A DNA stretch of 64,000 bases. Origin: Methylobacter sp. BlB1 (GTDB lineage: Bacteria > Pseudomonadota > Gammaproteobacteria > Methylococcales > Methylomonadaceae). The stretch spans positions 1-64,000 of the forward strand of contig NZ_JADMKV010000022.1 of the NCBI RefSeq assembly GCF_015476545.1. Reading direction: 5' to 3'. The notes beneath the pieces are model-generated. The model was not told where the DNA came from. It made no database searches and worked only from the letters and a program-made list of their open reading frames with translations. Each line of letters starts with the position of its first letter. The first letter of the stretch is position 1. Position numbers and translations under genes: made by a program. Shown piece by piece: positions 1 through 10,040 of this stretch.

Positions 1-32
1 TTATTGAAACGCTAAAGCAGAAATAGCGCTAG

Positions 33-260
33 ATGGTAGGGCTGGATGCATACAAAGAACTTACTGGCATCACCGATAAAGTGATGTCTACACTTGTCCT
101 GGCAAACATCATCGCCGCCATAAAAGGCTGGCCTGAGATAATCAAAGGACAGCCGAATTGTCGCGGTTTATCACAGCAATACATTGTGAGATATCTTTCC
201 GGCAAAGGCATTGCAAAAAACATTGATTCATCAGAAATAAGGATACAGCGTGACCAATAA
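33..260 (+). CDS. Small hypothetical protein
   Basis: An open frame of 75 residues begins at ATG 33; a stop lies in frame at 24-26, so the frame does not extend past the window edge. I do not recognise the family. It has no signal peptide or membrane segment. Its end overlaps the GTG start of the next small frame by 11 bases, which suggests translational coupling. Together with its closeness to a tRNA gene, this would fit the cargo end of an integrated element, but nothing here is diagnostic of a phage. Confidence 0.4.
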   Translation: MVGLDAYKELTGITDKVMSTLVLANIIAAIKGWPEIIKGQPNCRGLSQQYIVRYLSGKGIAKNIDSSEIRIQRDQ

Positions 261-453
261 CGAAAACCCAAACCAATCAAACATAATCCCATTCCCAAAA
301 CGCTTTAACGAAGATGGTGACACAGCCGAAGACTACGGATTAAGTCAGTTTGAATTTGAACGCCTGCTTGGCATTATGGATGCCTTGCTGCAGCTTCCAG
401 ACGATAATTTAGACGTTCTTTATTCGTGGATAAGAAACGTTGTTGAGTCCTGA
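250..453 (+). CDS. Small hypothetical acidic protein
   Basis: This 67-residue frame starts with GTG at 250 inside the end of the preceding gene. The product is acidic and mostly polar in its first third (a Pro/Asn-rich start) and then predicted helical. No known domain was recognised. The overlap with the upstream frame is the main evidence that it is translated. Both genes are followed by a good intrinsic terminator at 535-565, consistent with a two-gene transcript. Confidence 0.4.
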   Translation: MTNNENPNQSNIIPFPKRFNEDGDTAEDYGLSQFEFERLLGIMDALLQLPDDNLDVLYSWIRNVVES

Positions 454-534
454 TGTTTAGGGGTTCACTCTAGAGGTGAGTGGTGATGATATAGGAAATC
501 CTGCATCTTAATGGTTATGGGAAATCCCATATCA

Positions 535-565
535 GCCGGTATCCCGCAAGGGCACCGGTTTTTTT
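535..565 (+). terminator. Intrinsic terminator after the two small genes
   Basis: A GCCGGT arm (535-540) pairs with ACCGGT (554-559) around an inner CCC-GCAA-GGG hairpin with a GCAA tetraloop, and a run of seven T follows on the plus strand. It lies about 80 bases after the small coding pair. A 60-codon open frame (511-693) crosses this structure and is for that reason not accepted as a gene. Confidence 0.75.
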
Positions 566-793
566 ATGCCTGGTGGTTCTGCATCGATCTGACCAGAAAG
601 CCGGCAGGCTGGTTTTATGGCCGGGTTACGTTGGGATGGTTGGTGCGGTTTATTGTTGATTACAGATGTTTAACTGCAACGATTGCCGCCTAATTGTTCG
701 GTATTGTCCGCCAAAATCCGATGCTGCATGGTGGGTAAAATGGTGGGTAGAAACCAGAAAAGAGACGTAAATTATTGATTTATAAATAGTGAA

Positions 794-884
794 TGGCGGA
801 GAGACAGAGATTCGAACTCTGGGTGGGCTACAAACCCACGACGGTTTTCAAGACCGCTGCCTTAAACCACTCAGCCATCTCTCC
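794..884 (-). tRNA. tRNA-Ser(UGA)
   Basis: The minus strand reads as a class II tRNA. The acceptor 5' arm GGAGAGA pairs with TCTCTCC, followed by the discriminator base and an encoded CCA (796-794). It has a D-loop, an anticodon stem CGGTC/GACCG (with the loop read as CTTGAAA) giving anticodon TGA at 850-848, a long variable arm and the T-arm motif TTCGAAT. Anticodon TGA plus the long variable arm mark it as tRNA-Ser for UCN codons. Its 3' end faces the small unrecognised genes on the left, the usual geometry for an integration site, but the second att copy would lie outside the window. Confidence 0.95.
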
Positions 885-970
885 GCGATCTGTATATATT
901 AACCCAACCACTTTAAAAAGCAACCTTTTTCGTCAGTTTTTTAGCTCAAAATCTGGCTCAAAATTGAAAA

Positions 971-3900
971 TCATCCATAACCGCCTCCTCCTGGAGTTTC
1001 AATTTGGATTGCATCACCAGCTTGAGCCTCAATTTGTGCACAGCCCGGTAAACATTCTATTGTGCCGTTTTTCCGGATAACGGTATTTTTGCCGCATTTC
1101 CCCGGTTCTGCGCCGTTGACTGCAAATGTGGGTTTGAACCGGTGACTGGATAAAACACTGACAGTCATAGGCTCCATGAATCTGATCCTGCGCTGCACGC
1201 CATTGCCGCCTTTATGCCTGCCGGTGCCGCCGCTGCCTGCTCTCATTGAGAACTCTTCCAATAAAACCGGAAACCGCCACTCCAGCACCTCAGGATCGGT
1301 TATGCGGGAATTGGTCATGTGCGTATGAACGGCATCGCAACCGTCAAAATCAGCGCCAGCTCCCGCACCGCCACAGATCGTCTCGTAGTACTGGTATTGG
1401 GCATTGCCGAAAGTCAGGTTATTCATTGTGCCTTGCGATCCTGCCAATACGCCTAATGCGCCATATAAAGCATCGACAATATATTGCGAGGTTTCGACGT
1501 TGCCTGCGACAACTGCCGCAGGATAATGCGGATTTAACAGCGAACCTTCCGGAATAATGAGTTCCAGCGGTTTCAGACAGCCTGCATTCAGCGGGATGTC
1601 ATGCTGCACTAAGGTTCTGAACACATACAGCACGGCGGCTTTACAAACGGCTGACGGCGCGTTGAAGTTAGTTGCCGACTGTTTGGAAGTGCCGCTGAAA
1701 TCGATTATCGCTGTTCCGGCTTTCCGATTTACGGTGATAGCTACGGCGATTTCGGCGCCGTCATCCATACTGTAAACAAACTGTCCACCTGGTAGCGACT
1801 TCAGGACATAGCGCACCGCCGCTTCGGCATTGTCCTGCACATGCTGCATGTAGGCCCGGACCGTAGCCAGCGAATAGCTGTCGACTATGTTTTTGAGCTC
1901 CTGCAGCCCTTTTTGATTGGCGGCAATCTGAGCCTGCAGATCGGCTATATTTTGTTCCGGATTGCGTGCAGGATACTTTCCTGACAACAGCCAGTTTCGA
2001 ATGAGATGCTCCTGAAAATGCCCTCTGCTGACAATCTTCATACCGCTGCTGAGCACGCCTTCCTCTTCTATTTCCCGACTATGCGGGGGCATTGAGCCGG
2101 GCGTGATACCGCCGACGTCGGCATGATGTCCTCGGGAAGCGACAAAAAACAATAGCTCGTTGTCTCTATAAACCGGTGTCACGACCGTAATATCAGGCAG
2201 ATGCGTTCCGCCATGATAGGGTGAATTCAGCAGATAAACATCGCCTTCCTGCATGGTGGCGCGCTCGGCCCGCAGCAAAGACTGAACGCTTTCACCCATT
2301 GATCCCAGATGCACAGGAATATGGGGTGCATTGGCAACCAATTGCCCTTTTCCGTCAAAAATGGCGCAGGAAAAATCCAGTCGTTCCTTGATGTTGACCG
2401 AATATGCGGTATTTTGCAGCACAAAGCCCATCTGCTCGGCAATGGACATGAACAGTTTGTTGAATATCTCCAGCATCACCGGATCAGGTGTCGATGATGC
2501 CAGAATGTTCTGCCGGACTTTGGTTTGTACGCGCGTCAGGATCAAATCCTGCTGAGCAGTCATTTCGCCCTGCCAATCCGGCTCGATGACGATAGTCGAA
2601 GTCGGCTCGATAATAATGGCGGGCCCCGGTATCGGAACGCCGGCCTGCAGTTGCTCTCTACGGTAAACCGGCGCTTGGTGAAAGTCATTCTGCATGAATA
2701 CGCGCGTGAGGAACAACGGCTGATCATGCGGATGCTCCGCATAAAACTGCCGATCCTCGACCTGTTCATTGACCCCGATGATTTCCACCGAAGCTGCTTC
2801 GATCACCAGCGGTTTGCCCTGATAAACAAAACCGAATTGCTGCCTGTATTTGCTTCGAAACTCATTGAGCATTGTTTCCTTATCGGCAAACACGACCGGT
2901 AAAGCCGTGTCGGTGCCTTGAAAACGAAGGCGCAGGCGGCCGATTGCTTTAATGTGAGCCGCATCGACATACTGCGCCAGCATCTCCTGGCGGCCGCGCT
3001 GTTCAAGGTCCGCTATAATCGATTGCAAATCGGCCAGCGAAGTTTCCTGCCACGGCAGTTCCAGCGCCTGTTCTTTTAGCAGTCTGACATCGGCCAGCCC
3101 CATGCCGTAAGCCGACAAGACGCCGGCCAGCGGATGCAACAGAATACGCTGAACGCCCAATCTATCAGCAACCGCACAGGCATGCTGGCCGCTGGCCGCG
3201 CCATAACAGCATAAACTGTATTGGGAGACATCATAGCCTTTCTGTACCGATATTTTTTTAATCGCGGCCGCCATGTTTTCAACTGCAATGGCCAAAAATC
3301 CTTCCGCAACCTGTTCGGGTGTTCTATTGTTGCCGGTCTTTGCATTTATCTGGTCCGCCAATTCGGTGAACAACTGCCTGACTCGATCCTGATCCAATGG
3401 CAGATTACCCTCGGGGCCAAAAACATGGGGAAATAACGGCAGCTTGCCGAGCAAAATATTGGCGTCGGTAACGGTTAAAGGGCCGCCGCGACGATAGCCA
3501 GCGGGCCCCGGATTGGCTCCGGCGGAATCGGGCCCTACCCGATAGCGTCCCGCTTCGAAATGCAGAATCGAGCCGCCGCCCGCAGCAACGGTATGAATAT
3601 GCATCATTGGCGCACGCATCCGTACGCCCGCCACTTCCGTTTCAAAACTACGCTCATATTCACCGGCATAATGAGCGACATCAGTGGATGTCCCCCCCAT
3701 GTCAAAAGCAATGATCTTATCAAACCCAGCCCTGGCTGAAACAGCCACTGCGCCGACTATGCCGCCGGCCGGCCCCGAGAGAATGCTGTCTTTGCCTTGA
3801 AAACTTGCAGCATCGGTCAAACCGCCGTTTGACTGCATGAACAGCAGGCGGGCCGCATGACTATTACCATTAATGCCATCGGCCACCTGTTTGACGTAGC

Positions 3901-4567
3901 GCCTGAGCAACGGCGACAGATAGGCATCAACGACCGTCGTATCGCCCCGGCCGACAATCTTCATCAAGGGACTGACCTGATGCGATACTGATATTTGCGG
4001 GAAACCGATTTCTTCAGCCAAATCCTGCAATAACCGTTCGTGAACCGGATACCTCCAGGCATGCATCAGCACGATGGCTATGGAGCGAAAACCGGCATCG
4101 TAAACAGCCTGCAATTGCTGTCTGGCTTGTTGTTTATCGAGAGCAACCAGAATATCGCCCTGGGCGCTAACCCGCTCGTCGATTTCCGTGACGCTTCGAT
4201 AGAGCTGTTCAGGCAACTGGATGTTCAAGGCAAAAATATCGGGACGGTTCTGGTAACCGATGCGCAAACAATCCTTAAAGCCACGGGTTATGATCAAAGC
4301 GGTCGGCTCGCCATGACGCTCCAGCAAGGCATTGGTCCCTACCGTTGTGCCCATTTTTACCGCCTCTATCATTTCACCGGGCAACACCCCATCCTTAACG
4401 CCCAGTATTTCACGCATGCCTTGTATAGCAGCATCCTGATAGCGTTCCGGATTTTCGGACAGGAGTTTCCGGCTGACAAGCCCGCCTTCAGGACTGTGGG
4501 CCACGATATCGGTAAAGGTCCCGCCCCTGTCTATCCAGAACTGCCAGCGATTAGATGATTCGATCAT
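971..4567 (-). CDS. 5-oxoprolinase (HyuA-HyuB fusion)
   Basis: This encodes a cytoplasmic hydantoinase/oxoprolinase of about 1198 residues, the usual length of the ATP-dependent 5-oxoprolinase that opens pyroglutamate to glutamate. The N-terminal half is HyuA-like, with an actin-fold phosphate loop [13 protein letters not shown] near the start and a second ASKHA motif [10 protein letters not shown] around residue 290. The C-terminal half is HyuB-like, with [13 protein letters not shown] and a glycine-rich end. The frame is open to a GTG at 4624, but that would overlap the upstream gene's stop at 4599; ATG 4567 puts the nucleotide-binding strand right at the N-terminus and is preferred. Hydantoinase or acetone carboxylase-like specificity cannot be excluded without structure-based comparison. 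It follows the SAM hydrolase gene closely. Confidence 0.88.
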   Translation of the reverse strand: MIESSNRWQFWIDRGGTFTDIVAHSPEGGLVSRKLLSENPERYQDAAIQGMREILGVKDGVLPGEMIEAVKMGTTVGTNALLERHGEPTALIITRGFKDCLRIGYQNRPDIFALNIQLPEQLYRSVTEIDERVSAQGDILVALDKQQARQQLQAVYDAGFRSIAIVLMHAWRYPVHERLLQDLAEEIGFPQISVSHQVSPLMKIVGRGDTTVVDAYLSPLLRRYVKQVADGINGNSHAARLLFMQSNGGLTDAASFQGKDSILSGPAGGIVGAVAVSARAGFDKIIAFDMGGTSTDVAHYAGEYERSFETEVAGVRMRAPMMHIHTVAAGGGSILHFEAGRYRVGPDSAGANPGPAGYRRGGPLTVTDANILLGKLPLFPHVFGPEGNLPLDQDRVRQLFTELADQINAKTGNNRTPEQVAEGFLAIAVENMAAAIKKISVQKGYDVSQYSLCCYGAASGQHACAVADRLGVQRILLHPLAGVLSAYGMGLADVRLLKEQALELPWQETSLADLQSIIADLEQRGRQEMLAQYVDAAHIKAIGRLRLRFQGTDTALPVVFADKETMLNEFRSKYRQQFGFVYQGKPLVIEAASVEIIGVNEQVEDRQFYAEHPHDQPLFLTRVFMQNDFHQAPVYRREQLQAGVPIPGPAIIIEPTSTIVIEPDWQGEMTAQQDLILTRVQTKVRQNILASSTPDPVMLEIFNKLFMSIAEQMGFVLQNTAYSVNIKERLDFSCAIFDGKGQLVANAPHIPVHLGSMGESVQSLLRAERATMQEGDVYLLNSPYHGGTHLPDITVVTPVYRDNELLFFVASRGHHADVGGITPGSMPPHSREIEEEGVLSSGMKIVSRGHFQEHLIRNWLLSGKYPARNPEQNIADLQAQIAANQKGLQELKNIVDSYSLATVRAYMQHVQDNAEAAVRYVLKSLPGGQFVYSMDDGAEIAVAITVNRKAGTAIIDFSGTSKQSATNFNAPSAVCKAAVLYVFRTLVQHDIPLNAGCLKPLELIIPEGSLLNPHYPAAVVAGNVETSQYIVDALYGALGVLAGSQGTMNNLTFGNAQYQYYETICGGAGAGADFDGCDAVHTHMTNSRITDPEVLEWRFPVLLEEFSMRAGSGGTGRHKGGNGVQRRIRFMEPMTVSVLSSHRFKPTFAVNGAEPGKCGKNTVIRKNGTIECLPGCAQIEAQAGDAIQIETPGGGGYG

Positions 4568-4598
4568 GAGCGAATGTCTGTGAATATCGGCAGGTGTG

Positions 4599-5327
4599 TT
4601 ATTTGCCGAAAGAAATGACAGCACCTACATCAAGGCCAAGCTGCCTCGCATTGCCTTTATTGACGGCTATTTCAACCAGGCCGCTGGAGTTTTTATACCA
4701 GAAAGCCTGATGTTCGGCGACAGCGCTAAAAGTATCGGCCTGTTCCATAACAATGCCATTAACCATCAACGACTTGCCCGCCAGCCCTTCATGATAGCGC
4801 AAACCGGTCATGGCATTGCCGTAATGATCAAAATAGATCACTTCAGCCAAATCTACAGGCCAGGCGTCCAGATCGTGCCTGGCAGACGGCCTCAATAAAT
4901 CGTCTGCGGCATCACAGGCCAGCCTCGCCGCGACAGGCGCAAATAAATCCCTGCCATGAAAGCTCATCGAACACTGTTCGGGACGCCAGACAATTTCAAA
5001 CCACTGCACCTGTCGGGATTGCACGGCGACCGTATTTAACAGACCATTATCGGGGCCGACAAAATACTGGCCGTCGGCTTGCAAAACTACCGCTTTGCGT
5101 TCGCTGCCGACGCCGGGATCGATCACCGTCAGAAAAATGCTGCCTTTCGGGAAGCTGTGCCGCAAAGCGGCCAGCAAGTAAGAACTAGCGCGAGGATTAG
5201 CAATAGGCGCATTACTGAGCAGATCAATAACCGGATGCGCTGGCGCCATTTGCCGCAGCACAACCTCCATTTGCCCGGTATACGGCCCGGTCGGCCCAAA
5301 GTCTGTAAAAAGAACGATGATTGCCAT
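4599..5327 (-). CDS. SAM hydroxide adenosyltransferase (DUF62)
   Basis: The 242-residue protein belongs to the S-adenosyl-L-methionine hydroxide adenosyltransferase family, which hydrolyses SAM to adenosine and methionine and is related to the fluorinase and chlorinase. The family's Asp/Arg/His water-activating triad is visible: D70 and R77 in VIDPGVGSERK and H124 in SFHGRD. The N-terminal FTDFG and the C-terminal domain with YFDHYGN and a late beta strand fit the two-domain fold. Retention of the triad argues for hydrolase rather than halogenase activity. It lies between ttcA (5-base gap) and 5-oxoprolinase on the same strand, probably co-transcribed. Confidence 0.9.
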   Translation of the reverse strand: MAIIVLFTDFGPTGPYTGQMEVVLRQMAPAHPVIDLLSNAPIANPRASSYLLAALRHSFPKGSIFLTVIDPGVGSERKAVVLQADGQYFVGPDNGLLNTVAVQSRQVQWFEIVWRPEQCSMSFHGRDLFAPVAARLACDAADDLLRPSARHDLDAWPVDLAEVIYFDHYGNAMTGLRYHEGLAGKSLMVNGIVMEQADTFSAVAEHQAFWYKNSSGLVEIAVNKGNARQLGLDVGAVISFGK

Positions 5328-5332
5328 AGCCC

Positions 5333-6193
5333 TTATTGAGCTAATATATCCAACCCGGCATTAAATGAAATGACCTGTTCTTCCTCTCCAGTAGACTCGC
5401 CGCGTTTCAGCCCCGCAAAATCGAACAACTGCGTATCGGCCAATTGCGAAGGCGCCACGTTCTGCAGGCTGGTAAAGATGGTTTCCAACCGTCCTGGAAA
5501 CTGTTTGTCCCAGCCTTTCAGCATGACTTTCATGGCCTGCCGCTGCAGGTTCTCCTGAGAGCCGCACAGATTGCAAGGAATGATCGGGAATTTCTTGAAT
5601 GCAGCAAACCGTTCAATATCTTTCTCGCGGCAATAGGCCAGCGGCCGGATCACGATATTTTTCCTGTCATCACTGAGCAGTTTGGGCGGCATGGCTTTCA
5701 GCTTGCCTCCATAAAAAATATTCAGGAAGAAAGTTTCAAGAATATCGTCGCGATGGTGGCCCAACGCTATTTTGGTAATACCGTTGGCTTCCGCGTAACC
5801 ATACAAGGCGCCTCGCCGTAACCGTGAACAAAGACCGCAGGTTGTGCTGCCTTCAGGAATGATGCGCTTGACGATGCTGTAAGTATCCCTTTCGATAATG
5901 TGATAAGGAACGCCGATGGATTCAAGATATTCCGGCAATACATGCTCGGGGAAGCCCGGCTGTTTCTGATCCAGATTGACGGCGACCAGTTCGAATTCAA
6001 CGGGAGCCGTCTTCCGCAGATTGAGCAGAATATCCAACAAAGTATAGGAATCCTTGCCGCCGGATAAGCACACCATGATCTTATCGCCGTTTTCGATCAT
6101 GTTATAGTCGGCAATTGCATCGCCTACAGCATGGCGCAAACGTTTCTGTAATTTATTAAATTGGGTTCTGGATTTTTGATCTGGATCTGACAT
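5333..6193 (-). CDS. ttcA: tRNA 2-thiocytidine(32) synthetase TtcA
   Basis: TtcA adenylates cytidine 32 of certain tRNAs and inserts sulfur in a reaction that needs a [4Fe-4S] cluster. The 286-residue product has the PP-loop SGGKDS near residue 45, the conserved [10 protein letters not shown] pair of cysteines and a later CNLCGSQ motif, all typical of TtcA. Length and motif order match the family. It is preceded by the fabB terminator, so it probably has its own promoter at about 6193-6230, and is followed after 5 bases by the SAM hydrolase gene. Confidence 0.96.
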   Translation of the reverse strand: MSDPDQKSRTQFNKLQKRLRHAVGDAIADYNMIENGDKIMVCLSGGKDSYTLLDILLNLRKTAPVEFELVAVNLDQKQPGFPEHVLPEYLESIGVPYHIIERDTYSIVKRIIPEGSTTCGLCSRLRRGALYGYAEANGITKIALGHHRDDILETFFLNIFYGGKLKAMPPKLLSDDRKNIVIRPLAYCREKDIERFAAFKKFPIIPCNLCGSQENLQRQAMKVMLKGWDKQFPGRLETIFTSLQNVAPSQLADTQLFDFAGLKRGESTGEEEQVISFNAGLDILAQ

Positions 6194-6221
6194 GGTCAGA
6201 ATAACATTGACTTAGAAAGAC

Positions 6222-6253
6222 GAAATAAAGGCCGGGGTTCATCGGAACCCCGG
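6222..6253 (-). terminator. Intrinsic terminator after fabB
   Basis: On the minus strand a perfect 9-bp stem CCGGGGTTC / GAACCCCGG (6253-6245 and 6240-6232) with a 4-base loop is followed by CCTTTATTT. It lies 11 bases after the fabB stop codon and separates the fabA-fabB unit from ttcA. Confidence 0.85.
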
Positions 6254-6263
6254 ATGGAACACG

Positions 6264-7484
6264 TTAGCCGTTGTAACGTTGGAAAATTAAGGTTGCGTTG
6301 GTTCCGCCGAAGCCGAAACTGTTCGACATGATGGTATTTAGCGTGACATCATCCTGCCGTTCGCGCACGATGGGAATACCTTCCGCATTCGGATCCAGAT
6401 GCGTGATATTGGCTGAAGCGCTCAGGAAGTTTTCTTCCATCATCAATAAAGAATAAATGGCCTCATTAACACCGGCTGCACCTAATGCGTGACCTGTCAG
6501 GGACTTCGTTGAGCTGACCCATGGCACATTGCCGGCGCCGAATACGGTACGCAGGGCTTCCAATTCTCTGGTATCGCCAACGGGCGTACTGGTACCATGT
6601 GCATTGATGTAATCGATCTTGTCATGCACAGTTGCCAGCGCCTGCTGCATGCAGCGCACAGCGCCTTCGCCTGAAGGCTGAACCATATCATAACCATCAG
6701 AGGTTGCGCCGTAACCTGTCAGTTCGGCATAGATCTTGGCGCCGCGGGCTTTGGCATGTTCCAGCTCCTCGATGACCAACACACCGCCGCCGCCGGAAAT
6801 AACGAAACCGTCGCGGGTTTCATCATAAGGCCTTGAAGCTGTCGTCGGCGTATCGTTGTACTTGGCTGACAGTGCGCCCATCGCATCGAACAGGACGGAC
6901 ATGGTCCAGTGCACTTCTTCGCCGCCGCCGGCAAACACAATATCCTGCTTACCCATCTGGATCAATTCCATGGCATGGCCGATACAGTGAGCACTGGTTG
7001 CACAGGCGGAGCTGATGGAGTAATTGACGCCTTTGATTTTAAAAGGTGTCGCCAGACAAGCCGTATTGGTGCTGGACATGGTCCGGGTCACCATATAAGG
7101 GCCTACTTTTTTAATGCCTTTCTCGCGCAGAATATCTGCCGCATCCACGAGATTCGAGGTTGAAGGGCCGCCTGATCCCATTACCAGACCGGTCCTGACA
7201 TTTGATACATCCGACTCCGCAAGACCTGCATCATCAATAGCCTGCTGCATGGCAATATAATTAAATGCAGCACCATCGCCCATAAAACGTTTTATTTTAC
7301 GGTCTATAAATTCGTCCTGATCTATATTGACAGGCCCATGAACATGACTGCGAAAGCCAAGTTCTTTATAAACATCGGCAAAAACGATTCCAGAACGCCC
7401 TTCTTTTAAGGAATTTACAACCTCATTTCGGTTATTGCCGATGCTGGAAACGATGCCTAAACCGGTTACCACGACTCTTTTCAT
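6264..7484 (-). CDS. fabB: 3-oxoacyl-ACP synthase I (KAS I)
   Basis: FabB condenses malonyl-ACP with acyl-ACPs and is needed to elongate the cis-3-decenoyl intermediate of unsaturated fatty acid synthesis. The 406-residue protein has the complete KAS I active site: nucleophile C161 in [11 protein letters not shown]296 in [12 protein letters not shown], and K327 and H332 in [14 protein letters not shown]. The glycine-rich C-terminal [10 protein letters not shown] closes the thiolase fold. It is 11 bases downstream of fabA, the standard fabA-fabB pair, so the two are almost certainly co-transcribed and end at the hairpin after fabB. Confidence 0.97.
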   Translation of the reverse strand: MKRVVVTGLGIVSSIGNNRNEVVNSLKEGRSGIVFADVYKELGFRSHVHGPVNIDQDEFIDRKIKRFMGDGAAFNYIAMQQAIDDAGLAESDVSNVRTGLVMGSGGPSTSNLVDAADILREKGIKKVGPYMVTRTMSSTNTACLATPFKIKGVNYSISSACATSAHCIGHAMELIQMGKQDIVFAGGGEEVHWTMSVLFDAMGALSAKYNDTPTTASRPYDETRDGFVISGGGGVLVIEELEHAKARGAKIYAELTGYGATSDGYDMVQPSGEGAVRCMQQALATVHDKIDYINAHGTSTPVGDTRELEALRTVFGAGNVPWVSSTKSLTGHALGAAGVNEAIYSLLMMEENFLSASANITHLDPNAEGIPIVRERQDDVTLNTIMSNSFGFGGTNATLIFQRYNG

Positions 7485-7495
7485 TACAATAGCCT

Positions 7496-8011
7496 CTAGA
7501 AATCTTCTGTAGAAGTAAATAAACCAACCCGCAAATCGGTAGCTTCGTAAATTACTTTACCGTCAACTTCCATAGTGGCATCAGCGATACCCATAACCAA
7601 CTTCCGCATTATTACTCTTTTCAGATTGACTCGGTAAATCACTTTTTTAGCGGTCGGCAAAACCTGCCCAGTAAATTTAACTTCACCTACACCTAAAGCC
7701 CGTCCTTTACCTGGTCCGCCCATCCAGCACAAATAGAAGCCTATCAATTGCCACATGGCATCTAATCCCAAGCAGCCCGGCATCACCGGATCGCCTTGGA
7801 AATGGCAAGCAAAAAACCATAAATCAGGAGTTATATCCAGCTCAGCAATAATTTCGCCCTTCCCGTAAGCGCCGCCTTCATCCGATATATGGGTAATCCG
7901 GTCCATCATTAGCATATTTGGTAGAGGCAATTGCGCATTTTTCGGCCCGTATAGCTCCCCCCTACCGGACTTCAATAATTCTTCGCGCGTAAAACTATGC
8001 TGTTTCTCCAT
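7496..8011 (-). CDS. fabA: 3-hydroxydecanoyl-ACP dehydratase/isomerase
   Basis: FabA dehydrates 3-hydroxydecanoyl-ACP and isomerises the trans-2 product to cis-3-decenoyl-ACP, the branch point to unsaturated fatty acids. At 171 residues it has the family's normal length. The hotdog-fold catalytic pair is visible: H70 in [17 protein letters not shown] and D84 in GLDAMWQL. It sits directly upstream of fabB. About 85 bases of AT-rich sequence separate it from the transglycosylase gene and are likely to hold its promoter. Confidence 0.97.
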   Translation of the reverse strand: MEKQHSFTREELLKSGRGELYGPKNAQLPLPNMLMMDRITHISDEGGAYGKGEIIAELDITPDLWFFACHFQGDPVMPGCLGLDAMWQLIGFYLCWMGGPGKGRALGVGEVKFTGQVLPTAKKVIYRVNLKRVIMRKLVMGIADATMEVDGKVIYEATDLRVGLFTSTEDF

Positions 8012-8097
8012 AATATTTATGTACCTAAGTTAATAATAATTATTCTTGCATCAAACGCGCATTATCTAACAGACACCAAAAAAAATCAGCTCAATTT

Positions 8098-10005
8098 TTA
8101 GCCCGGTAGCACATCCAGCATGAAATCTTTTATCCTGAGCGCTTTCCTGTGCATACGCTCCTGATAAATCATGATGTAAGCAAGCACTGAAGATACATAT
8201 TTTCGGGTTTCCTTAAACGGGATGGTCTCTATCCATATGTCCGCCGGCACAATCTCGCCGCTAGGCAGCCACTGTCCTACCCGCCTGGGCCCTGCATTAT
8301 AAGCGGCAGTTGCCAGTGCGAAATGACCGTTAAATCGGTCCAACAGTTGTCTGTAATAAAAGGAACCGTATTTGACATTAATGCCGGGATCAAACAGGCT
8401 TGCCTCGGATTGCCAATTCTCACGAAGGTCCCGTGCAATTTGCTGGCCCGTTTTCGGCATAATCTGCATAAGTCCTCTGGCGCCGACCGGCGACTCGGCA
8501 TACCTGTCAAACACGCTCTCCTGGCGAATGAGGCCGAAAATTACAGCCGGATCAAGATTGTGTCTATTCGCATTATTGCTGACTTCATTGAGATAATTGA
8601 CCGGGAACCGTAGCCCCATGTCATCCCAGTAATCGGCCTTAGCCAGCGTAAAAATAGCCACTTGATTCCATTGCCACTGTTGAGCCAATTTGGCCGCAGT
8701 CATCAAGCGCTCTTTGGGCAGTTTTTTGACGGCAAACCACCATTGCCGTTGCGCTTCTGGCATACGCCCCAGAAAATCGAGCTCCCGGGCTATTTTAAAG
8801 TCATTTTCTTCGGCCAGTGCCTCAAGCTCATTCCCTGACAGAAAAACAGGTTTATCGGTTAACTGATAAGGCTTGCTGACGGTATCGGCTGCAAGAAAGC
8901 CGTAAAAACTCCGGTCTTCAGCAAGATGATTGTAGATAGTCTGTGCCTGCAACACATCGCCCGTTTTAGCCAGTGCGCGAGCTTGCCAGTACTGCCATCG
9001 GGGCTCCAGCCGCTCCTGATCCGTCAAGCCCGCCAGCGCATCGGCAACATGTTGCCAATTCTGTTCGAGCAAGGCGGCTCTGGCTTTCCATTCCCTGACC
9101 TCCGCATCGACATTGCCCAACCGGCTCAGACGATCATAGGCTTTTTTGTTCTTATTGAATGCCAGGGCCAGTGCGAGTCTTCGTTCGATTCGCTGGTCCG
9201 TTTGCGCATCTATAGCGAAATTGTATTTCCTGCTGTCCCAGATTTGCATCGCCAACTCGGGATCTGTTTTGGCCATTCTGTCGACAGCATGCGCAAAGAT
9301 ACGCCCACCCTGCTGGTCCGGGTTGATCCCTAAAGTATCGCTTCCTATTAGCTCGGGCTTTTTATGAATTTGCAGCCATACATCGGCAATAGCCTGATCC
9401 GTTAATAAACGCTTCAGATACTCCGCCAGCTGGACATTATCTTTCCGCAATGCCAATTCGAAGCGTTGCCAGATCAACTCCTGCGTAAAAAGCGGCGACT
9501 TGATCAATGCTGACGTCAATGCATCGCATTCCTTAGGCAGAGACTTCGCCACTGTCCACAGGCGCTTTGCTTCATTCAATGCCAGTTGAATGTCGCCCGT
9601 CAGATATTTGGCCCAGTAAAACTGGCATTCCAGCGCGCTGTTGCCGCCTGACTGATAATGTTGAAGAAATTCGTGCCAGTTTTCATGCTGAGCCAAGTAG
9701 CTCAGCCATTGAGACCTTAACAAATCGGCATAACGTGTATCTTTGTATTCCGATAAAAATCCCAGAATTCCGCTTGTCTGATGCAAATTATTCTTTAGCC
9801 ACTGATAGTGCAGATACGGATACAAAGGATAGCTTTTTAAAGACGGGGCGAGGTCCCAAAATGCCTCGTCCTTTCCTTGGGCAATCAACTTTTCCGCTTG
9901 CAGAAAATCAGCTCGTTGCTGTTCCAGTGTATTTCCCGATACGTTAACTGGCAAGGTCAGCACGCACATTAATAACAAATATCCGCACCGGTATTTCTTC
10001 TTCAT
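8098..10005 (-). CDS. slt: Soluble lytic murein transglycosylase (Slt70-like)
   Basis: This is a periplasmic enzyme that cleaves the MurNAc-GlcNAc bond of peptidoglycan with 1,6-anhydro product formation. The N-terminus has a signal peptide (MKKKYRCGYLLLMCVLTLP). About 400 residues of helical superhelix of the Slt70 U/L type follow, and the C-terminal SLT domain carries the catalytic Glu in LIRQESVFD plus the GARGLMQIMP and AAYNAGPRRV motifs. The frame is open from a TTG at 10017, but ATG 10005 gives the cleaner signal sequence and is chosen. It is divergent from the ABC exporter, with only about 35 bases between the starts, so the promoters must overlap the coding ends. Confidence 0.93.
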   Translation of the reverse strand: MKKKYRCGYLLLMCVLTLPVNVSGNTLEQQRADFLQAEKLIAQGKDEAFWDLAPSLKSYPLYPYLHYQWLKNNLHQTSGILGFLSEYKDTRYADLLRSQWLSYLAQHENWHEFLQHYQSGGNSALECQFYWAKYLTGDIQLALNEAKRLWTVAKSLPKECDALTSALIKSPLFTQELIWQRFELALRKDNVQLAEYLKRLLTDQAIADVWLQIHKKPELIGSDTLGINPDQQGGRIFAHAVDRMAKTDPELAMQIWDSRKYNFAIDAQTDQRIERRLALALAFNKNKKAYDRLSRLGNVDAEVREWKARAALLEQNWQHVADALAGLTDQERLEPRWQYWQARALAKTGDVLQAQTIYNHLAEDRSFYGFLAADTVSKPYQLTDKPVFLSGNELEALAEENDFKIARELDFLGRMPEAQRQWWFAVKKLPKERLMTAAKLAQQWQWNQVAIFTLAKADYWDDMGLRFPVNYLNEVSNNANRHNLDPAVIFGLIRQESVFDRYAESPVGARGLMQIMPKTGQQIARDLRENWQSEASLFDPGINVKYGSFYYRQLLDRFNGHFALATAAYNAGPRRVGQWLPSGEIVPADIWIETIPFKETRKYVSSVLAYIMIYQERMHRKALRIKDFMLDVLPG

Positions 10006-10040
10006 AATTTTTAACAACAGTTTTAGTTATTTTCTTAAAG

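Noticed and set aside
511-693. 60-codon open frame on the plus strand
   Set aside because: It is crossed by a good intrinsic terminator (535-565) within its first 20 codons and has no recognisable ribosome site or family.
793-1080. 95-codon open frame on the plus strand
   Set aside because: It runs antisense through the tRNA-Ser gene and into the 3' end of the oxoprolinase gene.
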